Assembly (NCBI GenBank): GCA_907165065.1
Contig: OU015532.1
Location: 32,163,339-32,227,338, forward strand
Length of the DNA: 64,000 nt
Reading direction: 5' to 3'
DNA from: Caprimulgus europaeus
Taxonomy: Eukaryota; Chordata; Aves; Caprimulgiformes; Caprimulgidae
Shown: positions 11,863 through 24,515 of the stretch, piece after piece
How the letters are laid out: each line of letters begins with the position of its first letter
How positions within the stretch are numbered: position 1 is the first letter of the stretch
The notes under the pieces: generated by a model
Database searches by the model: none
What the model saw: the letters and a program-made list of their open reading frames with translations, nothing else
What the model was told of the DNA's origin: nothing
Translations under genes and position numbers: made by a program

Positions 11863-14397
11863 AAAATCTTATATTAAAAAATAAAAGGCTAGAACCTGGG
11901 AGAAAAATATGTCAAAGTGAGAAATTCAGAATTCTCTATAGCTCCGGTTTACTGACTATGTGCACAAAGGAATATGATTGAAGCACAGGAACAGATAAGA
12001 AGTTTACATAAGAAGTGAAGCTGAAAAACGTATCTTTTCTGTAATAGTCCTTTTATTGTACAGATGCAGATAGTGAAATAGTATAAGATCTCATTCTACA
12101 GTCATATATTGGTTATGCTCTCTGTGTAGTTGGGAGAAGAGTAGAAACTACCTCAATTGTGAAGAATCCTTATTCTTGTTTTTCCTAGGTGGAAAACAAG
12201 CTGTGTAGGGAGACTTTATTAAAGAATAGAGATGGAAAACTGCAATTAAGGTTGAACAATGAAACCAGGATGCTGTATTGATGTTGTGGGAACAGGCCAA
12301 GGAGTCTGCTCCAGGAGAGCAGGGAAAATGAAAGAGAGAAGAGGCAGAAAGAAAATTAGTTTAAGACTTACAATTGGAGCAGCAGAAATTTTCACAGTGA
12401 GACTGTGTGGGTGAAGTACATAAGCATTATAGATGAGGGTGTATAAGAGTTATAAATGAGGAAATGGCATTCTGGAGGTGCTAATTAGTGAACTCTACAA
12501 TCCTCACTGGTCATGTAGTAGCTGCTCTAGTTGGACCAGCATCCTGCTGTCATTGTGCAAACTGGGTAGTGCAGGGCAGGCCATCCTCATCCTGATAGTG
12601 TTGTTCATGCTAGCATTGATCCACTTTTGAAAGCAATGTCAGGAGACCTTAAGCTAGATGAATAACCAAAAGAAGATAGGAATATATTAAAATCCCATAA
12701 TGCTTTCTTGACAATGTCATGTCTAGTAGATTCACTAATGCCAAACAGCTGTATTAAAACCAGTGTAAGCCTGGCAGAGAGATGCCCACCTACACATAGG
12801 CTGAACAGCCTAGAAATGAGATTTCTTATGTTTCAGATCCTGTGCTGGGCTGTTATAACAGACAAGTGTCTTGGCCATTTATTATTAACAAAGCTTTCAT
12901 GCTTCCACTTAGGCCCTATACTATGGTTTCAGCTAAGGCTGAGGCTTACCCCATTCAGGAGAATATGACTTGTGAGACTGAATGACCTACTGCAGTTGAT
13001 TATGGTCTCTAGCAGTGGGTGTGGCTACCTTTACACCCTAATCGTTGTCAGATTTGCTACTTCATCTTTTGTTATTCCCCAACTGCATAAGTAATAACTT
13101 GGAAACATGTGAGATAATGAAAAATTAATGTGGGCACTGAAGGATAAAGGTGGTGTGTGGGGTGCAGTAAGGCATATGATTACAGAAGACCCTGTATGTC
13201 CTGCAGCAAGACAAGTGAGACACAGATTCCACTCTTAAAAGCAGGCTATATGGTATGCTACATTACTTTGACTTTGCAGGATACTTTGTTCTACGTTCAA
13301 TGAAAGCAATCTTGATAACACTTCACCACATTTAACATAACATTTTAGCACATTGTAAACATAGTCCATGAATTTGACTCTGCTACCATTGCACTGGCAA
13401 CAGCTTGCTCCACAAATAACCCCACTGAAATACAGTTTGCTGTTTGCTCAGCTCTGTTGAGGATATTATTATTAGTAACATACAACAAGGCCAAAACACA
13501 GCACTTGTTTTAAGCTCTACTTCATTGCCTTTTCAGTCATCAGTTATGGAGACAAAATATCCCCATGGCTGTCTGTTTGAAAAATGAAGGATTTTCTACT
13601 TTGCGAATATAGCTTATACCTCATTGTTTTGAAGACCAATAATTATAAGATTTACTGGATGCTAAAAAGATTGTTCAGTGATTCTACAATTGTTGTTAGT
13701 CAAGTTAGACCGAACTAAGACTGAGAGATGAAGTGGCTAAGATAGTAAGAAAAGAAGGATATTGGTAAGTTATGATCACATTGAGGATGTTAGGGGAGAG
13801 GGTGAATTACAGTGTGACAAATCTGAACCCATTGCTCAAACACTGGAAAATGTATTTGCATTCTGTCCAGTGATTTGGATTTTTGCAGAAATACAGTATA
13901 GGTCAATTGACTTAAATTAATATCCAGGTCCAGACTCCTGGTGTTGGCAGTTTCTGAGCCTCAAGAATACTTCCACCACTGAAAAAATAATAAAAAAAAA
14001 AATTACCAGGAATATAAAAATACCCCAAACCAATAACTTGTAACACTGCAAAAATTGATGGAGTGGTAAATAACAGTAGGCACAAGTCCACTGAAATGAC
14101 CATTCTGAATTGCTTGGTAGAAGATATTAATCTTAACTATGTTCATATTTATATAGCCAAATTCAAGTTCACATATCTTAAAAGAAAAAAAAAAAAAAGC
14201 TTAGGTGACACTTCATTAGATGGAAAACAGTATCCTTCAATCAGTGACAATGAGAGGGAACACAGTATCATTGAGATTGCCAATAGAAAATCAGCTTTTA
14301 AGATAGTGCTGTGCATAAAAGGGATATTGTTCAGAGAGGGCGTTCCTGGGAAATTTTAGATTAGATCATTACTGTATACTGTTTTATTACATAACTT

Positions 14398-14419
14398 GGG
14401 GGGGGGGGGGCGGTGGGGA
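14398..14419 (+). repeat. Poly(G) run, 13 G then CGGTGGGG
   Basis: A pure 13-base G run followed by CGGTGGGGAGG in otherwise AT-rich DNA. Four G runs of three or more can be drawn from this stretch, so it could fold as a G-quadruplex on the plus strand. Confidence 0.85.
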
Positions 14420-14470
14420 GGAAGGATTGACAAAATGCTAGTCAAGGCATGAAAAAGCTGCCTTGTTATG

Positions 14471-14512
14471 TTTTTTTTTTGTTTTGTTTTTGTTTTTGTT
14501 TTTGTTTTTTTC
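14471..14512. repeat. (TTTTTG)n microsatellite
   Basis: T10 followed by GTTTT and TGTTTTT units. Complementary open frames on both strands here (14438-14680 minus, 14449-14685 plus) are repeat artefacts. Confidence 0.9.
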
Positions 14513-15599
14513 CCCTTGGGAAAGAAGATAAGGAGATATTTTACTTAATTTTTCAAAATACCTGGCTAGAAAATATTTTATCTGACAGTAAACAGCTTTA
14601 TAATCTAATAGGAAAACATAACATAATGGAAGGAAAAGAGAAAATAATAATAATACTACTACTATTAATAAAAAGATCATATTAATAATTTATTGATTTA
14701 ATAACATACCTTTTTTTCCTCAGTCATTTTAAGTCAATATCAAGATTTTATAATTTTCTAAAGATATTCAAAAGCTTGAGAAATACTTTTGGATACTGTT
14801 TAAAAATCTCTTGGTTAAACACTATGGTCTGTTTTACACGGTCACCTTACACTGTGGTCCTTTAAGATATTAAAAGTTATTAACATTATGGTCCAAAACT
14901 ATACTTTGTTAAAGGTTAGTGGGAAGGCTTATTTTGAATTTCTTGAATTTTCTAAAGTAAAAGTAGCTTCTAACTCTGGTTAGAAATACTCCCACAGAGC
15001 CTGTCAGAAGAATTACTTGTTAAAAAACATCCCTTTTGATGCTTATTGCTTTACTATGAGTGACTGAGCAAGCAGAAAAACTTAAAGTGGTCTCAGCAGT
15101 GTAATGGTATCTGGTAAACTTGCAGAGGAGGTTAGAAAAGAAAGAGGAAAAAAATCAGGTTTGTTCAAATGCATCGTCCTTCAGCTTCATGCAATGAATT
15201 GTGAAGAACTATTAAAATGAATAGAATTGCCACTGTTTGTTAACATCAGCTAAAGATCTACTTCCTGAAATCTAACAAAAAACTAGATTAAAACTGAAAA
15301 CAAAAGAGCTGTATAAGCTGTATAAGCTGCATGCTTATTCAGAAATATTATGTCAATGTACTTCGAACTCTCTGTACTACAACCTGAAGCCATCACATAG
15401 TTTTCTTTTAATGTTAGCATTTAAATGTGTCAGAGTGCAACAACTGAGTTTTCCTCTGAAAATTAGGTGGGAAAGTAGAATTGTCATCACCAAGCATCAT
15501 GTTATTGCAGGTTACCAATATGATCAGTCCCATAACTTCCTCCCAACAGACCTCTGCCTCTTTGAGACAGTGAGAGATTCATTATGAGTTCTTACATCC

Positions 15600-16110
15600 A
15601 AGACATCAACCCGTTGGAGTGGGTCCAGAGAAGGGCCACAAAAATGGTTAGAGGAAAGGAACACCCCTCCTATGAAGAAAGGCTGAGAGTTGGGATTGTT
15701 CAGCCTGGGGAAGAGAAGGCTCTGCAGAGATCTTATTGTGGCATCTCAATACTTAAAGAGGGTTTATAAGAAATATGGGGACAAATGTTTTAATATTGCC
15801 AGTTGTGATAGGACAAGGGGTAATGGTTTTAAACTGAAAGAGGGTAGATTTAGACTAGATATAAGAAAGAAATTTTTTATGGTGAGAGCGGTAAAACACT
15901 GGAATAGGTTGCCCAGAGAGGTGATAGAGGACCCAATCCTGGTCATCAAACACTCAAGGTCAGTTGAATAGGGCTCTAAGCAATCTGATCTAGTTGAAGA
16001 TGTCCCTGCTCATTGCAAGATGCGGTTGGACTAGATGACCTTTAACAGCTCCTTCAAATCCAAACCATTCTACGATTCCTTGCTTCTATGATTTGATGTT
16101 TCTATGATCC
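15600..16110 (+). mobile_element. CR1 retrotransposon, C-terminal ORF2 and 3' UTR
   Basis: Plus-strand CR1. The first part translates as the last segment of CR1 ORF2 (the endonuclease/reverse transcriptase protein): LEWVQRRATKMVRG with PSYEERLR from about 15614, then after a frame change HWNRLPREV near 15895-15925. The 3' untranslated part follows, with TTGGACTAGATGACCT at 16027. The element ends in degraded TTCTACGATTCC...TTCTATGATCC repeats at about 16066-16110. Frameshifts between the ORF pieces show it is dead. It is 5'-truncated. Confidence 0.95.
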
Positions 16111-18363
16111 ATACTAGTGGTTAGTGTGCCTTCCAGCTCTTTGCTGTCATCAATGGATGATGTGCAGTCTCAGCAAATTCCTGTCTCACTGTGACCTATT
16201 CCTTGTTCCTAGTTCCAACTTTTTTCTGTTTTCCACAAAATGTCGATCCCTAGTCTTTTTGTCCAGTCAGGTCCAATTCCCTTTCCATGTTCCTGATCTG
16301 AACTAATTTTCTTTCCTGTCTGTGCTTTAGATACACAACTATCAGCTAGAATTTCTCAGTACCACCACGTGACGATATTTTTTCTAATGCACAGGTTCCC
16401 TGTTCTGGTCTCCCTGCACACCCAAAGTGAGTGACCTAGACTTCAAATTCAAAATAATTTCTCTGTTATGGTTGTTTTCCCCTTCCCTTTAATAAGTTTT
16501 TCTCTTCTTTCGTTGTTCTGTATCTGGTCTATCTCTGAATTGGACCTGAGCCTCAGATTTAGTCCCAGGTTTCTTACCCTGCTCATCCAAACCTATTCCT
16601 GATTCAGCTGTAGCTCTGATTATCTTCTCATATTTCTGGTGTTCTACTGCTTCTCTTTCCCAACAAAAATAAATTGTTCCCAGTCTATTTCATTTTTATT
16701 TTCCTCCTCCACAGCCCCTTCAGTTTTATAATCAGGTAATGTTAAGAAACTGCACAAATGAGAACTCAGTGAGATCTCTGATGCATTCTGCTGTATTCTG
16801 CTGTATAACTCCTACTCAAATCAGTTTGTCTGAACTGAGTTCAGGTATTTCCATACCACTTTCTTTCGCATGACTGCTGTTTAAACTCATTCTTTGAATC
16901 TTAATTTGTTCCTGTCTTGTTTAAACAACACATTGTTGAAGCCCCTTTTCCTCAGAACAGACAATAAGTATCACTACATGTACTAATTTTCTCCATCTTT
17001 CCTCCTTCTTTTCTCAATTTCTCTCTTCATGCTGTGAAAGATGCAGTCTTTAATTTAATGCCAAATGTGAAGAAAAAAAGGAAAAAAATATATATTTAAA
17101 GTTGTTCTGGAATGTCACTGGCTTGCCTCATAATCACTGAAGCTGAGCACAACACACACATGATGATAGAGGATCAAATTGCGGGATGCAGTTTTTTGTT
17201 TGGCAAGTTGACTTCTGGCTCCTCTGTATCCTTTATAATGTCACACTTTACGATTTGCAGGTCAGCCTGCATATTTTCCCTTCCTTTCTTTCCTCCTTTG
17301 TCTTTTATGCTCATGAAAGCTATGGGGTTTGTTTTGTTTTGTTCATGGAGACAAATAAATTTTTTTCACTCAGTCATGAAGCTGGCAAAGAGGAAAATCT
17401 CAGAAGTTTAGCTTCTTTGTGAAGGTTTTGTTTTTTTTTTTTTCCAAGCAGCTCTACATCTAATTTTGTTTTTATACCATCGTCTGAGATTCTCAAGGTA
17501 GTGCTTATTGTCAGTGACCTGCCAGACATCTTGGGTCTTAAGGATGAATGAATAAATAACTTTGCTGAATGCTGCTGAATATGTGATAATGTAATTAGTA
17601 TTCTTGCCAACTGAATTGAAAATGAGATGTTGTGTCTCCAGGGACCATTGTACCCCTTTGTAAATGCTTTTTTTTTTCTCTTCCCTTTTAAATGCATCAG
17701 ATACATATGAGCTAAGCAAAAACGTCCATTATAAATTAAAATAGCTCTATACTGTAGATTAGGTGGCCAACTCTTATTTGGATGTTAAAGTTCAATTTGT
17801 GTATCACTGCTTAAGACAAAACAGAGGAGAATATGGTTTGTTACATTTTGTACAATTAAAATTATTGCTGATAATTAAATACATAATTTTACATTCAGAC
17901 CAATATATATTGGATTAATTGGAACAAAGTGTAGGTCACACTACGCATCTAACCCTACCCTGAGGCAAAGCAGTAACTGCTTTGGATCAGATCAGTTAAT
18001 TTCCAAGATCTGCTGAAGACAGTAGGGTATTTGGTAGTGTTAAGGAATCAGATTATACTAACCATCTTAATATATAATGCTTAGAATGTGAATATTAATC
18101 AATCTTGAATAGAATGGTTGCATACAGGTGCACTGGAAATGGTGCAGAGGATTGTTGGCTACTATTTCTTAGCAAAAATAGTGGAAAGATTTTCCTCAAA
18201 AACGTATGAGAAGGCTCCTTAGAAAATTTCACAAGAGATGAGCAATATTTTATGGGCTTCATATCACTTCCACTGCAACTGCAATAAACAGTGACTTTAA
18301 ACCCAGAAAGACAAGAATAAATCAAATATCTGTGCTCATTAAGGGGGGCGAGGGGGAAGCTGA
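16111..18363. other. AT-rich, partly pyrimidine-rich non-coding DNA
   Basis: 16120-17050 is noticeably C/T-rich on the plus strand. Minus-strand frames at 17374-17719 read through poly-lysine tracts made by T runs and are not credible proteins. Nothing else recognised. Confidence 0.6.
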
Positions 18364-19345
18364 TCACAGAATCACAGAACAATAGGGGTTGGAAGGGACC
18401 TCAGGAGATCATCTAGTCCAACTCCCCTGCTAAAGTAGATTCCCTACAACAGCTAAACCAGGAAAACGTCCAAGCAGGTTTTGAACATCTCCAGAGATGG
18501 AGACTCCACAACCTCTCTGGGCAGCCTGTCTCAGTGCTCTGTCACCCTCATAGTAAAGAAATTTTTCCTTAAGTTTGTCTGGAACTTTGGGTGTTCCAGT
18601 TTTTGCCCATTGCCCCTTGTCCTGTCACTGGGTACTACTGAAAAGAGCCCAGCCCCATCCATTTGGCCCTCACATTTAGGATATTTATAGACATTGATAA
18701 GATCCCCTCTCAATCTTCTCTTCCCCAGGCTGAAGAGTCCCAGCTCTCTCAGCCTCTCCTCATATGGGAGATGTTCCAGGCCCCTCATCATCTTTGCAGC
18801 CCTTCGCTGGACTCTCTCCAGAAGATCCCTGTCCCTCTTGAACTGAGGAGCCTAGAACTGGATGTAGTACTCCATATGTGGCCTCGCGAGTGCAGAGTAG
18901 AGAGGGAGGAGAACCTCCCTCGACCTGCTGCCCACATGCTTCTGAATGTCCCCCAGGAGACAATTTGTCTTCCTGGCCACAAGGGCACACTGCTGGCTCA
19001 TAGCCAGCCTGCTGTCCACCGGCACACCCAGGTCCTTTTCCTCAGAGCTCCTCTCCAGCAGGTCAGCCCCTAACCTGTACTGATGCATGTGGTCATTTCT
19101 CCCCAGGTGTAGGACTCTGTACTTGCTCTTGTTCCTTTCAGGTTCCTTTCCGCCCAACTCTCCAGTGTGTCCAGGTCTCGTTGAATAGCAGCACAGCCTT
19201 CTGGTGTGTCAGCCACTCCTCCCAACTTCGTATCATCAGCAAATGATGAGGGTGCTGAGGGTGCTGAGGGTGCTGAGGGTGCTGAGGGTGGATGCTACCC
19301 CTACATCCAGGTTGTTGATGAGGATGTTAAACAAGATCAGATATA
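18364..19345 (-). mobile_element. CR1 retrotransposon, longest copy in the window
   Basis: Minus-strand CR1 of ~980 bases, 5'-truncated. Its 3' end is at 18364, seen on the plus strand as ATCACAGAATCACAGAAC. The minus-strand frame at 19157-18852 carries the late ORF2 region after the reverse-transcriptase core: [30 protein letters not shown] and REVLLPLYSALARPHMEY. The frame at 18791-18531 continues with [20 protein letters not shown]. The two segments are in different frames and interrupted, so no protein is made. Its 3' block is close to that at 63917-64000. Plus-strand frames here (for example 18663-19073) are antisense shadows. Confidence 0.96.
19245..19290. repeat. 9-bp tandem repeat (GGTGCTGAG)n inside CR1
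   Basis: Four near-perfect GGTGCTGAG units from 19251 plus a partial unit. From memory of CR1, a single GCTGAGGGTGC occurs at this place, so the array is a local expansion within the element. It creates a spurious RVLRVLRVL open frame. Confidence 0.9.
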
Positions 19346-22300
19346 AACTCATACATAAACTGAAGCTAATTGTAGCAATTATGATTCACTTTAGCTGGAA
19401 AAACAACACAACTGGTTCTTTATGTCAGCCTTTCTGACAATATTGTGAAATATTTTGCTGTTCAGAATGAAGAAGGGGAAAAAGAAAAGGGGAAAAATCC
19501 TCCTTCCCCCCTTCCCTCCCCCCAATAATACTGCTTGCTAGTGCTGGAGAATGCCAGAAAGACATCCAGCCTAAGCTGACACTCAGTGAAGTTATCCCAC
19601 AGGATACACAGCTCCTGGGGCACCGGTGATCTCATCTCACCTTACTGCATAGTATAGAGAACTAATGCAACAGGTCAGTGACTAGCTCAGACAGCAGTAC
19701 CTGTACTGACTAAAACTAGTTTATTGTATTTTATTACAGACAACCAGAATCAGAAGAGGAATGAGTGGAATACTATCTGCATTATAAAACCTTCCCATTC
19801 CTGAAAAGCCAACTCTTATGGAAAAGGGTGCTGTGTGACTCCATGTTGTCTGAACCAAACCACATCATGCTGTTAAAGGCAGACAGGTTTTTCAGAGTAA
19901 TTGTGCAACTATTTGGTGCATGGACAGCGGAATGAGTTTGAGGGATGTGGAAATCATATCAGAGCTCATTGTATGTACCATGGAATCTTGCTTCAGAGAA
20001 GTAGGACTGGATTCTCAAGAGCTTCCCAGCAATATTTTTCTCTAACCTATTTCTCCTGTTATTTTTTGAATAACGAACTCTCTGTCCCATCTCCAGCCCT
20101 CAGGACTCTGTTACTTTCTGTCTGGCAATGTTCTCTGGGACTGAGTGATATGTAAGCTTGCCTTATGCTAGGAATGTACTATTTCACTATGAGATAAAGG
20201 TGAAAATGCACTTTTGTATGAGCTGAGGATGTAACTGTGTGCCTTATACCAAAGTTTAGCCTTTCCCAACCCCACCAGTGTTTTGTGGCTGTTTTCCAGC
20301 CTGAGCATATAGTACTTTCAGCTAAGAAATATTTCTTTTTCATTTATTTTGATAGATGGCATATTTTAATTTGTCAGCTAATGAGTTCTAAGAATTGTAG
20401 CATTTTATGTTTTCAGCAAACAATCAGGAGTAAGAAGAGATACTCCCCACCTGTTATCTTTTTTTAAAAGCACTTTATTTTATTTCTGACAAATCCTCTA
20501 TTCCTTTGAAACCAAGGTAATAGCAAATGCAGGTATAGAAAAGCACAATATGAAGTGTGATGAGGAGAATTACCGAATGACAAGGAACTCTACAGACCTC
20601 TGTAGAGTACATTCTACATAATATAATATACTATACAAAATAATCACCATATTCTCTCCACTTCCAGGTTCTCATTCTTTTCTTGGGTGATTTTTCTCTT
20701 GGTATCACAAAGAGAACTTCTGATGCTGAGCAACTGAATAGTTAAAAAATTCATGGCATCTATTCAATGTATGTATCAGGATAGCTGTAAAGATACCAGA
20801 TGATCATGTGAAAACAATTTTAAGAGGAATAACAACTCCAAACAGTTTCAAAAGCCTTTCAGTTTCTCAAATATATTTTTTTTCCTCTTTTAAAATATGA
20901 GTTTTTTCACTGGGTGATTTTTTTTCCATTTTCGTTATCTTTTCTTTTCTTCTCTTTTTTTTTTTTTCTTTTTCTTTGCTATAGTGAAGTAGATATAAAC
21001 AGCTTGCTAGAGATATATGTCCTGCTGATCAAGTTTTGATTCTGAATAGCTCACAGATTTCCCAATACTCATAAATATTCAAGCCCTGTGGGTATTTGTG
21101 CTCCCTGGTATCTATAAATATACTGCAGATTTTGATTGTTTTATGATGGAAGTTTATTTTATTTTATTTTTGCCTTCACAGTTGGCTTTGGGATTTTTTT
21201 TCTGCTTTACAGACCCTTGTCTTTTTATTAGTTCTGTGTTCCCTGTTGATTTTATGTTTTATATTCCTGCTGTCACCACCAGCATCTCACTGTAAACAAG
21301 AATGTTGTATCTCAGTGGGTTATTTTCTGTTAATAACCTGTGATACAGTATATAAATAAACCAGAGAGGAGTTCACAGGTGCAATTTATTAGAGTTATTG
21401 CAATGTGACTTCAGTAACGTACTCAAGTTCTTTAAAAACTTTGGTGTGTTCTGAGTTGAAGATGACAGCTATATATTGCAGTTCAGGAGAGAAAAATAAA
21501 TATCAATGTAATGAAATATATCCAAGTCCAACTCAATAATATTTGTGATTTCTCAGTGCCAACAGTTGGAGACCCATGTGTACCTCAGGATAATTCAAAC
21601 AAAATAAACCAATAAGATAACATAATATTCAGGTTAGGTTGGAAGAATGAAAACAAGCTATATGACAAGCTACACAAAATACTCTATCCTCCCTATACTT
21701 ACACCACTGTTAACTGCATGATAGCATATTCTGAACCTAGTATGACCCTGTTTAACTTCACATTATACAATCATATTTCAAACATATGTTATACCTATGG
21801 AAGAGAGCTGTGAAAAACAAGAAAAACATAATTCAGAGGTTGTTTGACTGTCTCAAAGTTGTACTGTAGCCCCCAGATCAGTCAAATGAATTTTTAAGCA
21901 CATTTAAAAAAAATATGATTAAGATGGAAACCAAAATTTTATCAGCAATAACGTATCTGCTTGTACACAGAGAATAGAGCTGTCAGCTTTGAAATGTCTA
22001 TGATGTCTATTGTGCTTTTCATGATTCACTGCTGTTCATAGGAAATTAAAGCACAGAGAATCCAGTGCTTGATGTGAGTCAGATTAAAGGAAAAAAAAAC
22101 CCAGAGTTCTCAGAGCAGCTAAAAAGCGGTATTCACTCTACCTTTCCTCATCCTTATAAGTTGATATGTCAGCTTAAGTATAAACTGTTCTTCCATGTTT
22201 TGAAATCACCTAGTGTCCTCAGAATTCAGCCATAAAAGAATATTTTGGAACCATTTTAACTCAATATTACGATTTATATATGTTCAGCACGATACTTCAT

Positions 22301-24515
22301 GCTCTTTTCTAAGGTTAAATTCTAATTCACTATCTTCTCCAGAAATCAATATCACTCCACAGAGAGTGGAGGTGGTACCATGCAAATATGACTAGAGCTT
22401 TTGACCAGAGACACAGCTGAAAGATAAGCTTTCCATTTATGGAAGGGAGAAAGTCTGTCTTGCACTTTAAGTGATGTAGATTGCTGGCATGAAAAATCAA
22501 GGTTGTTGGAGCTGTCTGAATTGGAGCTATTTCACACCTGTGGAAGCTGGAGATACCAGAAACCTTTTTTTTTTTTTTTGGTGAAACATCAAATTGTCCT
22601 GTCTTATCCAATCTGTAATTTACAAAATTCATAAGCAGGTATGTTTTTTGTCTGTGGTAAGGAAGACAGCTGACCTATGAAGGATGAATTTACTTTTGTC
22701 AATTATTATTGTCAGCAGAGTTATTCTGCACACAGGTCCTTTTACACTGTTTATATTTGATTTTAAATCTCCTTTCCTAACATTAATAATTTAATCCTCT
22801 TGCATATCTTACTCTCTCAATGACTTCCAACAAATATCTCGTAGCAGATGCTCAGCCAACTATAGGATTGCATGCCTGTCCCAGCTTTTGGCATGTTCAC
22901 TAAAATCTTGCTAAATGCATAATTGAATTTTACCTTGATATATAGAAGTGAGTCCTGTGGGATTTATGGACATTAAAGTTCAAGGTTTTTTAGTAGGCTG
23001 CAGGAGCTGAGGGAAGTTAACACCACGAAAGCAGTGCTAAGGTCCTGTCTCAGCTCCCGCCTTGTTAAATTGCTGGGAACACTGCCACAAATATTAAAAG
23101 GAACAAGATCAGGCTTGTTTCTCCTATATAGGCACAATCAGGATTCAATGACATATGTGACATCTCCAGCAGAGAGAATCTTCTTTGACATCAGAAAGAC
23201 CAGATCCTAGTCTTGTACAGTGAAAGTTCCAGACTGTCATGGAAAAAAACAAAATCTCTTTTAACTTAAGTAACAAATATATAATCTGTATTATTACCAT
23301 GATAGTTCTAGGCAAAAAATATAGAATCCTATAGGGTTTTTTTTTATTATTAGTTTAATCACAGCTGTTTCAAGATCACCTTTAAATCCTATGGAAATAT
23401 TTATGTATCATCCTTTCATCATGCTCTGTGGGACTTCTGTGAGAAAATCAAATATAGTGTAAGAACATAAGCAAATGTAATTTACAATCCCTCAAAAAGC
23501 TATGAATATTTTTTTCTTTTTCCAGCTTTCCTTTTGTTAATATTTGTATTACTCTGCTCTCTAGAGATGTAGTAATTCTCTTTTCCCATTATTTAAACTG
23601 TGGAATTTTTTTGTTTTGTTTTGTTTATGACATTGTAGCAAATGCACTGCATGTGAACTGGAACTCCTACCAGGATATGTCTTAGAAAGAGCTTTAATCC
23701 TGGATTTTTTTTAAAACAAGGAGAATCCAGTGATAACAGTTGCCTGTTTTCCCAGAGGATGGCATTTTACTCTTTAGTACCTATCCTTGTGGTAGGCATT
23801 TTTTCATCTGTGGTAATCTAAACAGCAAAGTAAGAGTTTATTCTTTCTCTAGACAAATAGGCCTCAAATTAATCAGATCTTTGTCTCATGTACCCGAGTC
23901 TTCATGCAGGGTTCTCATATTTTATATGTATGAAGTGCTATAAGGATAAATCTGAAATATCTAGCTGGTAATACTACACACATGAGAACTGGAAACTTGA
24001 TTTACCTTCACCAGTGTTTCAATGACTACACCTCATCATGGAAAATTATTTGTGACAGCATTTTATTAATTAAAAAATGTATCATTAACCTTTTTTTAAA
24101 TCTCTAATCTGTAATATAAGAAGGAACTATTAAAACCTGTCACTTCAACTGAAGAACCTGAGCAATGAAAATGGAAGATACTTTTTAGTATTATTTATTC
24201 TTCAGTGCACAGATGACATCAGACCTACATGATAACCAATGCTGAAGCTTCTTGGATCTGTTCTTCCTGAAAGCTGTTCTATCACTTGCAATACTCAAAG
24301 GTACCTTAGTTCATCATCCCAAGGTGCTATATACCTGTCCTGCTGTCATCTACCACTTGTCTATGATGTCTGTAATATCTGCATGGTCTGAATGTAAATT
24401 AAATAAATGCAAACCATATGGGAGGGTCGAACATTTGTTAAGTACTTTTTAAATCCTCCTGGTCCTTTACGATTGCATATTTCTTTGTTGTCAAGGCCTT
24501 CTGCGGTATTAAGAG

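Larger units (their letters stand above)
7890..15599. other. AT-rich non-coding DNA with scattered simple repeats
   Basis: No gene or transposon recognised. Contains A-rich and T-rich microsatellites (9271-9294, 11792-11862, 14471-14512) and a 13-base G run (14398-14410). The 86-codon plus-strand frame at 12708-12968 and the 98-codon one at 14063-14359 have no family features that I recognise; the latter runs through a poly(A) lysine tract. Confidence 0.6.

Noticed and set aside
14063-14359. 98-codon plus-strand frame
   Set aside because: Crosses a poly(A) tract giving a lysine run and shows no recognisable features.
17945-17962. CTAACCCTACCC resembling telomere repeat
   Set aside because: Only a single imperfect unit, no array.
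18663-19073. 136-codon plus-strand open frame
   Set aside because: Antisense to the minus-strand CR1; the sense strand carries the recognisable ORF2 remnants.
23740-23943. Plus-strand frame with SLSHVPES, similar to SVSHVPEI in the minus-strand frame at 29479-29234
   Set aside because: A shared ancient repeat was considered, but only about 20 bases look alike and the flanks do not align by eye. A pairwise alignment of the two loci would settle it.
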